From Leifsonia sp. AG29 (GTDB taxonomy: Bacteria; Actinomycetota; Actinomycetes; Actinomycetales; Microbacteriaceae): a DNA stretch of 64,000 bases. The translations under genes and the position numbers were made by a program. Position 1 is the stretch's first letter. Every line of letters starts with the position of its first letter. Below are positions 52,391 through 60,637 of this stretch, in pieces. Location of the stretch: NCBI RefSeq assembly GCF_009765225.1, contig NZ_VMSF01000001.1, positions 2,108,001 to 2,172,000 on the forward strand. Reading direction: 5' to 3'. The notes below the pieces were generated by a model, which was not told the DNA's origin, made no database searches, and worked only from the letters and a program-made list of their open reading frames with translations.

Positions 52391-52842
52391 CGTCACCGCT
52401 GGACTACTTGGACGAGGCCGGGGCCGACGAGGCCGACTACGAGTCGCCGATGCGCGAGCTGTACGCGTACCGCGACGGCGACACCTGGCTCGACGGGGTC
52501 GTCACGGGCGTCAGACCCCACGGCGGGGTCGACGGCTGCACGCTCGTGCAGTTCGACGACCGGCTCTGGGTCCCCGCCCGCGAGGTCCGCGCCTCCAGCC
52601 ATTATGTCGCCGTGCTGCTGAATCCCGACTCGGAGGTCTACAGCGAGGTCATCCAGTCGTACGTCGACGGGGCCCCGAAGGAGATCATCCGCGACGTGTC
52701 GATCATCGGCGACGGCGACAACGTGGGCACGGAGTGGCGCCTGATCGACGAGCCGCAGACGGGCACGCGGGTCCGTTACCGCTACACCGGCACGGCCGAG
52801 CTCGCGGAGCCCGACGACGAGGACGAGGAGCAGACCGCCTAG
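52387..52842 (+). CDS. Unknown acidic protein coupled to the YcaQ-like gene
   Basis: 151-residue soluble acidic protein (MTSPLDYLDEAGADEADYES...). A middle part (YRDGDTWLDGVVTGVRPHG, VQFDDRLWVPAREVRASSHYV) looks like small beta-strands; the tail is Glu/Asp-rich. No known motif. Its ATG lies in the YcaQ stop (ATGA), so it is co-translated and may be a partner. Its stop shares the four bases CTAG with the convergent htpX stop. Confidence 0.75.
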   Translation: MTSPLDYLDEAGADEADYESPMRELYAYRDGDTWLDGVVTGVRPHGGVDGCTLVQFDDRLWVPAREVRASSHYVAVLLNPDSEVYSEVIQSYVDGAPKEIIRDVSIIGDGDNVGTEWRLIDEPQTGTRVRYRYTGTAELAEPDDEDEEQTA

Positions 52843-53723
52843 AAGGTGCTGCCCATCTTCTCGAGCCGCTCGACGCGGTCCGGGATGGGCGGGTGCGTCG
52901 CGAACAGCCGGCTCATCAGGCCGGGCTTCAGGGGATCCGCGATCCACAGGTGCGCCATCGAGCTGTTCTGCCTGCGCATCGGCCGCCCGTAGGCCTCGAG
53001 CTTCAGCAGCGCGTTCGCGAGAGCGTCGGGCTGCCGCGTCGTCATGGCTCCGGTCGCGTCGGCGAGGTACTCGCGCTGCCGGGACACGGCGAGCTGGACG
53101 AGGGTCGCGACGAGCGGAGCGATCACGGCGGCGATCAGCCCGAACACGAGCACCACGGGGTTCCCGCCCCCGTTGTTGTTGTTGCGGTTGCCGCCGAAGA
53201 AGGCCATGCGGAGGAAGATGTCGGCGATCAGGCCGATGGCCACCGTGAGACCGAACACGATCATGCCGAGGCGGATGTCGTAGTTGCGCACATGGCCGAG
53301 CTCGTGCGCCATGACGCCCTCGAGCTCGGCGTCGTCCATGATGGCGAGCAGGCCGGTCGTCGCGGCGACCGACGCGTGCTGCGGGTCGCGGCCGGTGGCG
53401 AACGCGTTCGGCGCGGGATCGTCGACGATGTAGACCGCGGGCATCGGGGTCCCCGTCGCGATCGAGAGGTTCTCGACGACGTTCCAGAGCCGAGGGTTGT
53501 CCTGCTTCGTGATCGGGACGGCCCCCGACATGCTGAGCGCCTGACTGCTCGCCATGAAGTACTGGAAGAGGGCGTAGAGGGTCGCCCCGACCAGCACGAC
53601 GATGAAGATCGTCCAGCTCTGGTACAGGTAGGCGGCGAGCCATCCGAGCGCGCCGATGATGATCAGGAACAGCAGGATGATGAAGACGGTGTTGCGCTTG
53701 TTCCTGGCTATGGCCCGGTACAT
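52839..53723 (-). CDS. htpX: Zinc metalloprotease HtpX (M48B)
   Basis: 294 residues. Two N-terminal membrane helices (about 11-32 and 35-55), the zinc motif VMAHELGHVRNYD, two more helices, and the third ligand region REYLADATGA. HtpX degrades damaged membrane proteins. It starts seven bases after lemA, and this lemA-htpX pairing is widely conserved. The ends overlap the convergent gene's stop. Confidence 0.95.
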   Translation of the reverse strand: MYRAIARNKRNTVFIILLFLIIIGALGWLAAYLYQSWTIFIVVLVGATLYALFQYFMASSQALSMSGAVPITKQDNPRLWNVVENLSIATGTPMPAVYIVDDPAPNAFATGRDPQHASVAATTGLLAIMDDAELEGVMAHELGHVRNYDIRLGMIVFGLTVAIGLIADIFLRMAFFGGNRNNNNGGGNPVVLVFGLIAAVIAPLVATLVQLAVSRQREYLADATGAMTTRQPDALANALLKLEAYGRPMRRQNSSMAHLWIADPLKPGLMSRLFATHPPIPDRVERLEKMGSTF

Positions 53724-53730
53724 CGATGCC

Positions 53731-54297
53731 CTAGAACTGGACCCGCGGCGGCTCGGCGATGGCGGCCAGGTTCTCGACCTCGAAGAACTCGGCCTTGCTG
53801 AAGCCGAGGCGCCGCGCGAACAGGTTGTTCGGGAAGACGACGATCTTGGTGTTGAACTCGCGGACGCCGCCGTTGTAGAACCGGCGCGAGGCCTGGATCT
53901 TGTCCTCGGTGTCGACCAGGTCGGCCTGCAGCCGGAGGAAGTTCTGGCTGGCCTGCAGCTGCGGGTAGGCCTCGGCGACGGCGAAGATGCTCTTCAGCGC
54001 CGTCTGCATGTGGTTCTCGGCGACGGAGGCCTCGCCCGGGGTCTGAGCGGAGAGCGTCTCGGCGCGCGCCTGGGTGACCGACTCGAAGACGCCCTTCTCG
54101 TGCGCGGCGTAGCCCTTGACCGTCTCGATCAGGTTCGGGAGGAGGTCGGCGCGGCGCTTGAGCTGCACCGTGATGTCGCTCCACGCCTCGTCGACCCGGA
54201 CCTTGAGGGTGACCAGGGAGTTGTAGGTCGCCCAGAGGTAGATCCCGATGATCGCGACGAGCACGACGACGATGATGACCGGGATGAGCCATTCCAT
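53731..54297 (-). CDS. lemA: LemA-family membrane protein
   Basis: 188 residues: an N-terminal membrane helix (about 3-24), then the LemA helical bundle (YNSLVTLKVRVDEAWSDI, LKRRADLLPNLIETVKGYAAHE, ESVTQARA, RRFYNGGVREFNTKI). Role unclear in bacteria, but it is often co-transcribed with htpX. AAGGAG precedes the ATG; the upstream extension is shadow sequence. Confidence 0.93.
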   Translation of the reverse strand: MEWLIPVIIVVVLVAIIGIYLWATYNSLVTLKVRVDEAWSDITVQLKRRADLLPNLIETVKGYAAHEKGVFESVTQARAETLSAQTPGEASVAENHMQTALKSIFAVAEAYPQLQASQNFLRLQADLVDTEDKIQASRRFYNGGVREFNTKIVVFPNNLFARRLGFSKAEFFEVENLAAIAEPPRVQF

Positions 54298-54479
54298 GGC
54301 GGGAACTCCTTGTGTGGGCGCGGACGGCTTGCGCTTGGACAATCCTAACGGCGGCGGAGCGGACCCCCACCGCCTTCCCACCACTCTCGAAGCAACCACC
54401 GCGCGGGCGGACAGGAACGCTCCGCGGCCCCGCGAGTCGCCTGGTGCCGGTTCGCCTCCCGGGGCGAATAATGCATCTC

Positions 54480-55238
54480 ATGACGGACACGGACGCGGCG
54501 ATCGTGATCGAGGGCCTCGTGGTCCGGCGCGGCCGAGCGACCGTGATCGACGGCCTCGACCTGAGCGTGCCCCGCGGGCAGGTCGTGGGCCTGCTCGGCC
54601 CGAGCGGGAGCGGCAAGACGACCCTCATGCGGGCCATCGTCGGCGTCCAGAAGGTGAAGGCGGGCCGGGTGGAGGTGCTCGGCCAGCCCGCGGGCAGCAC
54701 TCCGCTGCGCCACCGGGTCGGGTACGTGACCCAGGCGGCGAGCGTCTACGACGACCTCACGGTGCGCCAGAACCTCGACTACTTCCGGCACGTGCTCGGT
54801 GCGGGGAAGGAGGATGTCGACCGCGCGATCGCGGCGACCGACCTCGGCGATACGGCCGGCCGCCTCGTGTCCGCCCTGTCGGGCGGTCAGCGCAGTCGGG
54901 TCTCGCTCGCCGCCGCGCTCCTCGGCTCGCCGGACCTCCTCGTGCTCGACGAGCCGACCGTCGGGCTCGACCCGCTCCTCCGCGTGGAGCTCTGGGCGCT
55001 GTTCCACCGGCTGGCGGACGCGGGCACGAGCCTCCTGGTCTCGAGCCACGTCATGGACGAGGCGACCCGCTGCGACCGTCTGCTGCTGATGCGCGAGGGG
55101 GCCGTGATCGCCGACCAGACGCCGGAAGGGCTGCTCGCCGAGACAGGCGCCCCCGACGCGGAGAGCGCCTTCATCGCCCTGCTCCGGCGCCACCACCCGA
55201 GGCACGCGTTGCCGACGCCCGGAGAGGACGCGCGATGA
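54480..55238 (+). CDS. ABC-2 type transporter ATP-binding protein
   Basis: 252 residues. Walker A LLGPSGSGKTTLMR, Q-loop YVTQAASVYDDLTV, signature LSGGQRSRVS, Walker B LLVLDEPTVGLDP and H-loop SSHVMDEA. With the following permease it makes a DrrA/CcmA-type exporter for drugs or lipids; cargo unknown. The ATG chosen begins MTDTDAAIV; TAATGC lies five bases before it, and an ATG three codons earlier is an alternative. Confidence 0.92.
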   Translation: MTDTDAAIVIEGLVVRRGRATVIDGLDLSVPRGQVVGLLGPSGSGKTTLMRAIVGVQKVKAGRVEVLGQPAGSTPLRHRVGYVTQAASVYDDLTVRQNLDYFRHVLGAGKEDVDRAIAATDLGDTAGRLVSALSGGQRSRVSLAAALLGSPDLLVLDEPTVGLDPLLRVELWALFHRLADAGTSLLVSSHVMDEATRCDRLLLMREGAVIADQTPEGLLAETGAPDAESAFIALLRRHHPRHALPTPGEDAR

Positions 55239-55969
55239 ACCCGACGCGGACGCTCGCCACGACCGGGCGGGTCCTCACTCAGATCCGGCACGACCCACGG
55301 ACGATCGTGCTCCTCGTGGTCGTCCCGAGCCTCCTGATCGGGCTGGTCGCCTGGATCTTCACCGACACGCCCGTCTTCCAGACGATCGGCCCCGCGATCC
55401 TCGCCCTGTTCCCCTTCACCGTCATGTTCCTCGTGACCTCGATCACCACCCTGCGGGAGCGGCGGACGGGCACGCTCGAGCGCCTCCTGTCGATGCCGCT
55501 CGGCCGGGGCGACTTCATCATCGGGTACACGCTGGCCTTCGGGCTGCTCGCCGTGATCCAGGCCCTGGTGGCCTCGGGGTACGCGATCTGGGTGTGCGGG
55601 CTCGACGTCAAGGGCGACCCCTGGCTGCTCGTCGCCGTCGCCGTCGTCGACGCGATCCTCGGCAGCACTCTCGGCCTGTTCGCGAGCGCCTTCGCGCGCA
55701 CCGAGTTCCAGGTGGTGCAGTTCATGCCGTTGCTGATCTTCCCGCAGATCCTCCTCGGCGGCATCTTCATCCCGCGCGACCAGCTGCCTGCGGGGCTGGA
55801 GACGGTCAGCGACTGGCTACCCCTCTCGCACGCGATCGACGCGCTCAACGCCGTCGCGACGGACTCGCACGACGCGGCCTACGTCGGCGGCCAGCTGCTC
55901 ATCGTCGGCGCCTTCGCCGTGGCGGCCGTCGTACTCGGTGCGCTCACCCTGCAGCGCCGGACGGCGTGA
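55235..55969 (+). CDS. ABC-2 type transporter permease
   Basis: 244 residues with six membrane segments; family region LRERRTGTLERLLSMPLGRGDFIIGY and GGIFIPRDQLPAGLETVSDWLPLSHAIDAL are typical of ABC-2 exporters. The ATG overlaps the ATPase stop (ATGA), so the two are coupled. It converges on the alditol-oxidase-like gene with a 15-base gap. Confidence 0.93.
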   Translation: MNPTRTLATTGRVLTQIRHDPRTIVLLVVVPSLLIGLVAWIFTDTPVFQTIGPAILALFPFTVMFLVTSITTLRERRTGTLERLLSMPLGRGDFIIGYTLAFGLLAVIQALVASGYAIWVCGLDVKGDPWLLVAVAVVDAILGSTLGLFASAFARTEFQVVQFMPLLIFPQILLGGIFIPRDQLPAGLETVSDWLPLSHAIDALNAVATDSHDAAYVGGQLLIVGAFAVAAVVLGALTLQRRTA

Positions 55970-55984
55970 GCTGGCGGCGCTCCG

Positions 55985-57298
55985 TCACCCGCCGAGCACG
56001 CGCTTGAGGTAGGCGTTCTCGAAGATCCGCTCGGGATCGAGGCGATCGCGGACCGCCCGGAAGTCGTCGAACCGCGGGTAGACGGTGCGCAGCGACTCGG
56101 CGTCGCGGTGGTGCAGCTTGCCCCAGTGCGGACGCCCCTCGAACGCCACCATGATGTCCTCGACCGCCCGGAAGTACTCCTCGGGGTTTTCCCGGTAATA
56201 GCGGTGCACGGCGATGTAGCCGCTCTCGCGGGCGTACGCCGTGGAAAGCCAGTTCTCGTCGGCGGCGGCGCTGCGCACCTCCATCGGGAACGAGATGCGC
56301 CAGCCGCGCCGCTCGATGAGCGCCTTGACGGCGCGCACCGCGTCGGGGACGGCGTCGCGCGGGACGGCGTACTCCATCTCGCGGAACCGGACGGTGCGGT
56401 TCGTCACGAAGACGCGCGGTGAGCGGTCGGTGAAGTCGCGGTTGCCGGTGAGCCGCTGAGCCAGGCGGTTGAACGGCGGGATGACGGCGGGCGCGACCGT
56501 CCCGAGAGCGCAGACGCCGCGATAGACGCCGTTCGCGAGAAGCTCGTCGTCGACCCACCGACCGAACGGCGGGAGGGGCTTGCGCGGGTCGGTGAGCGGC
56601 AGGCGCGTGTTCGTCTTGGTGAGCGCCGTCCCGGTGTGCGGGAACCAGTAGAACTCGAAATGATCCTCCCGGGCGGAGCGCTCCGTGTACGACTCGAGCA
56701 CCGCCTCCAGCGGCTCGGGGCGCTCGACGGCGTGCAAGAGGAACGCGGGGACGCACTGGATCGTGAGGTCGACGATGATGCCCAGCGCGCCGAGCCCCAC
56801 CCGGGCGGCGGGCAGGAGGTCGGCGTTCTCCTCCTCGCCGATGCGCAGGAGGCTGCCGTCGCCCGTCACGAGCGTCATGCCGACGATCTGCGTGGCGAGG
56901 CCGCCGAAGGCCCCGCCGGTGCCGTGCGTCCCCGTGGAGGTCGCTCCGGCGAGGCTCTGCCGGTCGATGTCGCCCATGTTCTGGAGCGCGAGCCCGTGCT
57001 GGCCGAGCAGCCGGGGCAGCTGATGGAGGCGCGTCCCGGCCGCCAGCGTCACGCGCGACCGGTCGAGGTCGAGGTCGACGATGCCCGTGAGCGCGTCCAG
57101 CTCGAGCAGGACCCCGGGCGCGGCGGCGATGCCCGTGAAGCTGTGGCCCGCTCCGACCGCTTTCACGCGCAGGTGTCTGGCCGCCGCGGCGGCGACGGAC
57201 CGCTGGACGGCCTCGGCCGTCGCGGGGCGCTCGACGCGCTGGGGTCGGATCGCTTCGCTGCGGCTCCAGTTGCGCCAGACGCCGCCGTCCGCCGTCAC
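55985..57298 (-). CDS. FAD-linked alditol/D-arabinono-1,4-lactone oxidase-like enzyme
   Basis: 437 residues of the vanillyl-alcohol-oxidase fold. The PP-loop VKAVGAGHSFTG has H52 at the position used for covalent FAD attachment in alditol oxidase. LAGATSTGTHGTG and the C-terminal RPHWGKLHHRD are family signatures of ALO/AldO. Such enzymes oxidise sugar alcohols or aldonolactones with oxygen, giving peroxide. The GTG start overlaps the upstream stop (GTGA) and has GGGAGGGA upstream. Last gene of the tetR operon; substrate unknown. Confidence 0.88.
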   Translation of the reverse strand: MTADGGVWRNWSRSEAIRPQRVERPATAEAVQRSVAAAAARHLRVKAVGAGHSFTGIAAAPGVLLELDALTGIVDLDLDRSRVTLAAGTRLHQLPRLLGQHGLALQNMGDIDRQSLAGATSTGTHGTGGAFGGLATQIVGMTLVTGDGSLLRIGEEENADLLPAARVGLGALGIIVDLTIQCVPAFLLHAVERPEPLEAVLESYTERSAREDHFEFYWFPHTGTALTKTNTRLPLTDPRKPLPPFGRWVDDELLANGVYRGVCALGTVAPAVIPPFNRLAQRLTGNRDFTDRSPRVFVTNRTVRFREMEYAVPRDAVPDAVRAVKALIERRGWRISFPMEVRSAAADENWLSTAYARESGYIAVHRYYRENPEEYFRAVEDIMVAFEGRPHWGKLHHRDAESLRTVYPRFDDFRAVRDRLDPERIFENAYLKRVLGG

Positions 57299-58599
57299 AG
57301 GAAGTCCCTCCCCTCGCCGCGGTACGTCGGCACCTCGCCGATCACCGCCACGCGGCCGTCGACGGAGTCGACCAGCTGGAACGCGTTGACGTGCTCGCTG
57401 AGCTCGCCCGACTTGGTGTGCCGGAACCACACGCGGTCACCGACCCGGAGAACCGAGGCCGCCGCGCCTCGCACCGGCGTCTGCACCTCGCCCGCCATCT
57501 CGCGCGCGACCATCGTGAGTCCGGCCGGCCACACCGGCTTGGGCAGGCGATCCGGCCCGGGCGGCCCGGACGCGACCCACCCCCCGCCGAGGAGCGTGGC
57601 CGTCCGCTCGTCGGGGCGCCGGACCACGGGCAGGGCGAACGCGGCGGCGGGTGCCGGCCGGAACCCCCGGTACGTGTCGAAGAGGTGACCGCCGAACAGA
57701 CCGCTCCCGGCCGCCAGCTCGGTGACCGACGGGTCGGATGCGGTGAACTCGAGGGATCCCGTCCCTCCCCCGTTGACGAAAGCGAGCTCGGCGATCGCGC
57801 GGACCGCGGCCACCGCCTCCCCCCGGCGCCCGAGCAGCTCCTCCCGGGAGCTCCGCTGCACCCGGCGGAGGGTCGCGCCCCAGGCGGGCCGCCCGGGCGG
57901 ACGGTCTCCCTGGCCGGCGATCTGGGCCTCGTAGCCCATGATGCCGACGAGCGAGAACCCGGGCCGGCGGACGACCTCCTCGGCGAGCGCCCGGAGCTCG
58001 GCGGGCGCGTGGAGCGGCGAGCGGTAGACGCCGACATGGCCGAGGACCGGGGCGTCCCAGGACGAGTCGAGCTCCAGGCAGACGCGGATGGTCTCACGCG
58101 CGCCGGGCCGGGTCACGGCGTCGACCAGGTCGAGGTGGGCCACGGAGTCGACCATGAGCGTCACCCGCGAGGCGAGCTCCGGGGAGGCGGCGAGCCGGGC
58201 GATCGCCGAGCGGTCGGCGGTGGGATAGCCCACGACCACATCGGTGATGGGCTCGTGCCCGTCGTCCCCCTCGGCGAGCCACAGCGCCTCAGGCAGCGTG
58301 TAGGCGAGGACCCCGCGATAGCCCGGGAGCGCGAGCACGGCGTCGAGCACCGAGCGCACGCGGACCGACTTGGAGGCGACGCGGATGGGCTTGGCCGGCG
58401 CGGACCCGGACGCTGCAGCGCCGGCCGCCACCCGGCGGAGCATGTCGTGCGCGTTGTGCCGGAGCGCCGGCAGGTGGAGGACCGCGAGCGGCGGATCGAG
58501 CCGCGCCGTGGCGGCGGACAAGGCGGGCCAGTGGGCGTCCGGCGCGGTCCAGGTCCGGTCCCGCGGTGCGGGCGGGGTCGACAGGTCGAGAGCGGTCAT
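57295..58599 (-). CDS. Alanine-racemase-fold PLP enzyme (D-threonine aldolase/amino acid deaminase type)
   Basis: 434 residues. Residues 36-260 form an alanine-racemase-type TIM barrel with the PLP lysine K77 in IRVASKSVRVRSVL; NGGGTGSLEF and GSGLFGGHLFDTY bind PLP phosphate and substrate. The C-terminal beta domain (about 300-434) includes VWFRHTKSGELSEHVNAF with the histidine expected in D-threonine aldolase relatives. It may cleave or deaminate a D- or beta-hydroxy amino acid. Its ATG overlaps the MFS stop (TGATG). Confidence 0.87.
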   Translation of the reverse strand: MTALDLSTPPAPRDRTWTAPDAHWPALSAATARLDPPLAVLHLPALRHNAHDMLRRVAAGAAASGSAPAKPIRVASKSVRVRSVLDAVLALPGYRGVLAYTLPEALWLAEGDDGHEPITDVVVGYPTADRSAIARLAASPELASRVTLMVDSVAHLDLVDAVTRPGARETIRVCLELDSSWDAPVLGHVGVYRSPLHAPAELRALAEEVVRRPGFSLVGIMGYEAQIAGQGDRPPGRPAWGATLRRVQRSSREELLGRRGEAVAAVRAIAELAFVNGGGTGSLEFTASDPSVTELAAGSGLFGGHLFDTYRGFRPAPAAAFALPVVRRPDERTATLLGGGWVASGPPGPDRLPKPVWPAGLTMVAREMAGEVQTPVRGAAASVLRVGDRVWFRHTKSGELSEHVNAFQLVDSVDGRVAVIGEVPTYRGEGRDFL

Positions 58600-59855
58600 C
58601 AGCGCACCGTCTTCACTCGGGCGACCGCGAGCGCGCCCGCGAACGCGAACAGGGCAGACAGCACGAACAGGCCCGCGAAACCGCCCAGCGCCGCGACGAT
58701 CATCGCGCCGAACAGCGGCGCCACGGCCTGCGGGACCGCGAGTGCGATGTTCATGATGCCGAGATCCTTCCCGCGGTTCTCCGGATCGGGGAGCACCTGC
58801 GTGGCGAGCGCCTGGTCGACCGACAGGAAGCACCCGTAGCCGAGGCCGAGCAGTCCGGCGGCGACCATCGCGACCGGGAGAGCGGGGACGAACGCGAGCA
58901 GGAGGGCGGCCACGCCCTGCACCGCCGAGGAGAGGAAGACGAAGGCCTTGCGCCTCCCGAGCCGGTCGGAGAGCCGGCCGAGCACGAGCGACGCCACGAT
59001 GACGAAGACCATGTAGATGAGGATCAGGATGAGGAGGTCGTCGTCGGCGTGCGCGTCGCGCAGGCCGAACTCGAGGAAGTACAGGAGGAGCGACGTGCCG
59101 AACGCGTTCCCGAGGTTCACGAGCACGCGGCTGAGCAGCGTCCAGCCGAAGTCCGGGTGCTCGCGCGGGCTGATCCACAGACCCTGCACCACGCCGCGCA
59201 CGGTCATCGCCTCGCGCAGCTCGGCGGGGAGGACCGCGTCCGGCAGGGCGAGGAACGGGAGCACGAGCAGCACGAGGAGGACCGCCATCGCCGCGTAGCC
59301 GACCAGAGCGCCGACGAAGACATAGGTCACGAGAGCCACGCCCAGGATGATCCCGATCGCCTGAGGAGCGCTGATCCACCCCGAGACGAAACCGCGCTGC
59401 CCCACGGGAACCTGGTCGCTGATCGTCGCGGTCAGGGCCGCGGTGAGGATGCAGAACCCGGTCAGCGCCAGGCACCAGAACGCGCCGATCCCGACGATCG
59501 TCGTCTGGAGGCCCAGGAGCATCAACGAGAGCGCGAACACGAGAGCGCCCGCGGCGATCCACGGCCGTCGGCGCCCGAACCGGCTCGTCGTCCGGTCGGA
59601 GAGCGCACCGGTGAGCGGGTAGGCGACGATCGCGCAGACGCCGGAGAGGCCCGAGATGATGCCGAACGCCACCACGCTGTCGACCCACGAGGAGGAGCCG
59701 AGCTGCCGCTGCACCTGGTCCGGGAGGAGCTTCTGGATCGGGGCCAGCTGCGCCATCCACACGCCGAGCCAGGCGATCGCGAAGAAGGCGATCCAGCGGC
59801 CCGGCACCCTGCGGGTCGGTTCGGCGAAGACGGCCGGGGTCGAGGTGTCGGTCAT
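58599..59855 (-). CDS. MFS transporter, sugar:cation symporter-like (SLC45/GPH type)
   Basis: 418 residues with 12 membrane segments. GALSDRTTSRFGRRRPWIAAGA (motif A form seen in sucrose and glycoside symporters) and GRLSDRLGRRKAF in the second half support this group. It probably carries the substrate or product of the operon's enzymes. Its ATG overlaps the tetR stop (ATGA). The upstream extension of the frame is shadow sequence of tetR. Confidence 0.88.
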   Translation of the reverse strand: MTDTSTPAVFAEPTRRVPGRWIAFFAIAWLGVWMAQLAPIQKLLPDQVQRQLGSSSWVDSVVAFGIISGLSGVCAIVAYPLTGALSDRTTSRFGRRRPWIAAGALVFALSLMLLGLQTTIVGIGAFWCLALTGFCILTAALTATISDQVPVGQRGFVSGWISAPQAIGIILGVALVTYVFVGALVGYAAMAVLLVLLVLPFLALPDAVLPAELREAMTVRGVVQGLWISPREHPDFGWTLLSRVLVNLGNAFGTSLLLYFLEFGLRDAHADDDLLILILIYMVFVIVASLVLGRLSDRLGRRKAFVFLSSAVQGVAALLLAFVPALPVAMVAAGLLGLGYGCFLSVDQALATQVLPDPENRGKDLGIMNIALAVPQAVAPLFGAMIVAALGGFAGLFVLSALFAFAGALAVARVKTVR

Positions 59856-60511
59856 CGGGAGCCGGCTTCCGTCGAGGGAGCCGCGGCGGCGGCTAGCGCG
59901 GAGGCGGGCGCGGCGAGCGCGGCGAGGGCGTCGGCCGCGAAGTCCAGCGCCGCCTCGGCCGCGTCGTCGTCGCGGGTGACGAGCCACGCCACCGTCAGCC
60001 CGTCGGTCAGGGTGACGAGGAGGCGCGCGATGTCGGCGACCGGGCGCCTCCATTCGCTGCCGCTCAGCCGCGCGGCCGTCTCGACGGCTTGCGCGGCCAG
60101 CTCGAAGTAGCGGTCGTACTGGCGCTTCGCGAGCGGGGCGAACCCGGGCTCCCGGAGCGCCCACTGGGTGAGCTCGAGCAGCGCCGTCTCGCGCTCGGGC
60201 GCAGCCCGGACGCCGTCGAAGTAGTGCTGCAGGCCGAGGCGCAGCACCTCCCGCAGCCCGGTCGGGCGCTCCCCCGGGCGGGGCAGCAGCACGGGCGCCA
60301 GGTCGGCCTGCTCGGAGGCGAGCGCGGCCTCGATCAGCTCGGCCATGAGCTCGTCCCGCGAGTCGAACACGTAGTGGAAGCTCGCGAGGGACATGCCCGC
60401 CTCGGCCACGATCCGGCGGGTCGTCGCTGCGGACACCCCGTCCTTCGCGACGACACGGAGGGCGGCCTGCACGAGCGCCGTGCGTCGTTCCGCTGCCGAG
60501 ATGCGCGTCAT
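59852..60511 (-). CDS. TetR-family transcriptional regulator
   Basis: 219 residues. N-terminal TetR helix-turn-helix (RTALVQAALRVVAKDGVSAATTRRIVAEAGMSLASFHYVF) and a helical ligand domain. GAGGAG lies five bases before the ATG. First gene of the operon with the transporter, PLP enzyme and flavoenzyme, all overlapped; it probably represses the operon from the palindrome just upstream and is released by a pathway substrate. Confidence 0.92.
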   Translation of the reverse strand: MTRISAAERRTALVQAALRVVAKDGVSAATTRRIVAEAGMSLASFHYVFDSRDELMAELIEAALASEQADLAPVLLPRPGERPTGLREVLRLGLQHYFDGVRAAPERETALLELTQWALREPGFAPLAKRQYDRYFELAAQAVETAARLSGSEWRRPVADIARLLVTLTDGLTVAWLVTRDDDAAEAALDFAADALAALAAPASALAAAAAPSTEAGSR

Positions 60512-60552
60512 CCGGACTCCTCGCTGTCACCGCGCGTCCTCGCGCGGAAGTG

Positions 60553-60569
60553 GGACAAGTGACCCAGTT
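60553..60569. promoter_or_regulatory. Putative TetR operator
   Basis: ACAAGTGACCCAGTTGT is a 17-base imperfect palindrome in which six of eight pairs match (ACAA-TG...CA-TTGT). It lies 42-58 bases upstream of the tetR start, within the 126-base gap to the divergent gene, where the tetR promoter must be. Confidence 0.55.
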
Positions 60570-60637
60570 GTCAGTATGCCGTAAATCCCCGTCACACGTT
60601 TGACAGGGACCCTCGGCACCCCCTGGAATGGGGGTGA

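Noticed and set aside
57295-59760. An apparent 821-residue fusion of a transporter with the racemase-fold enzyme
   Set aside because: The first half is the MFS gene in the wrong frame; the enzyme's own ATG overlaps the MFS stop.
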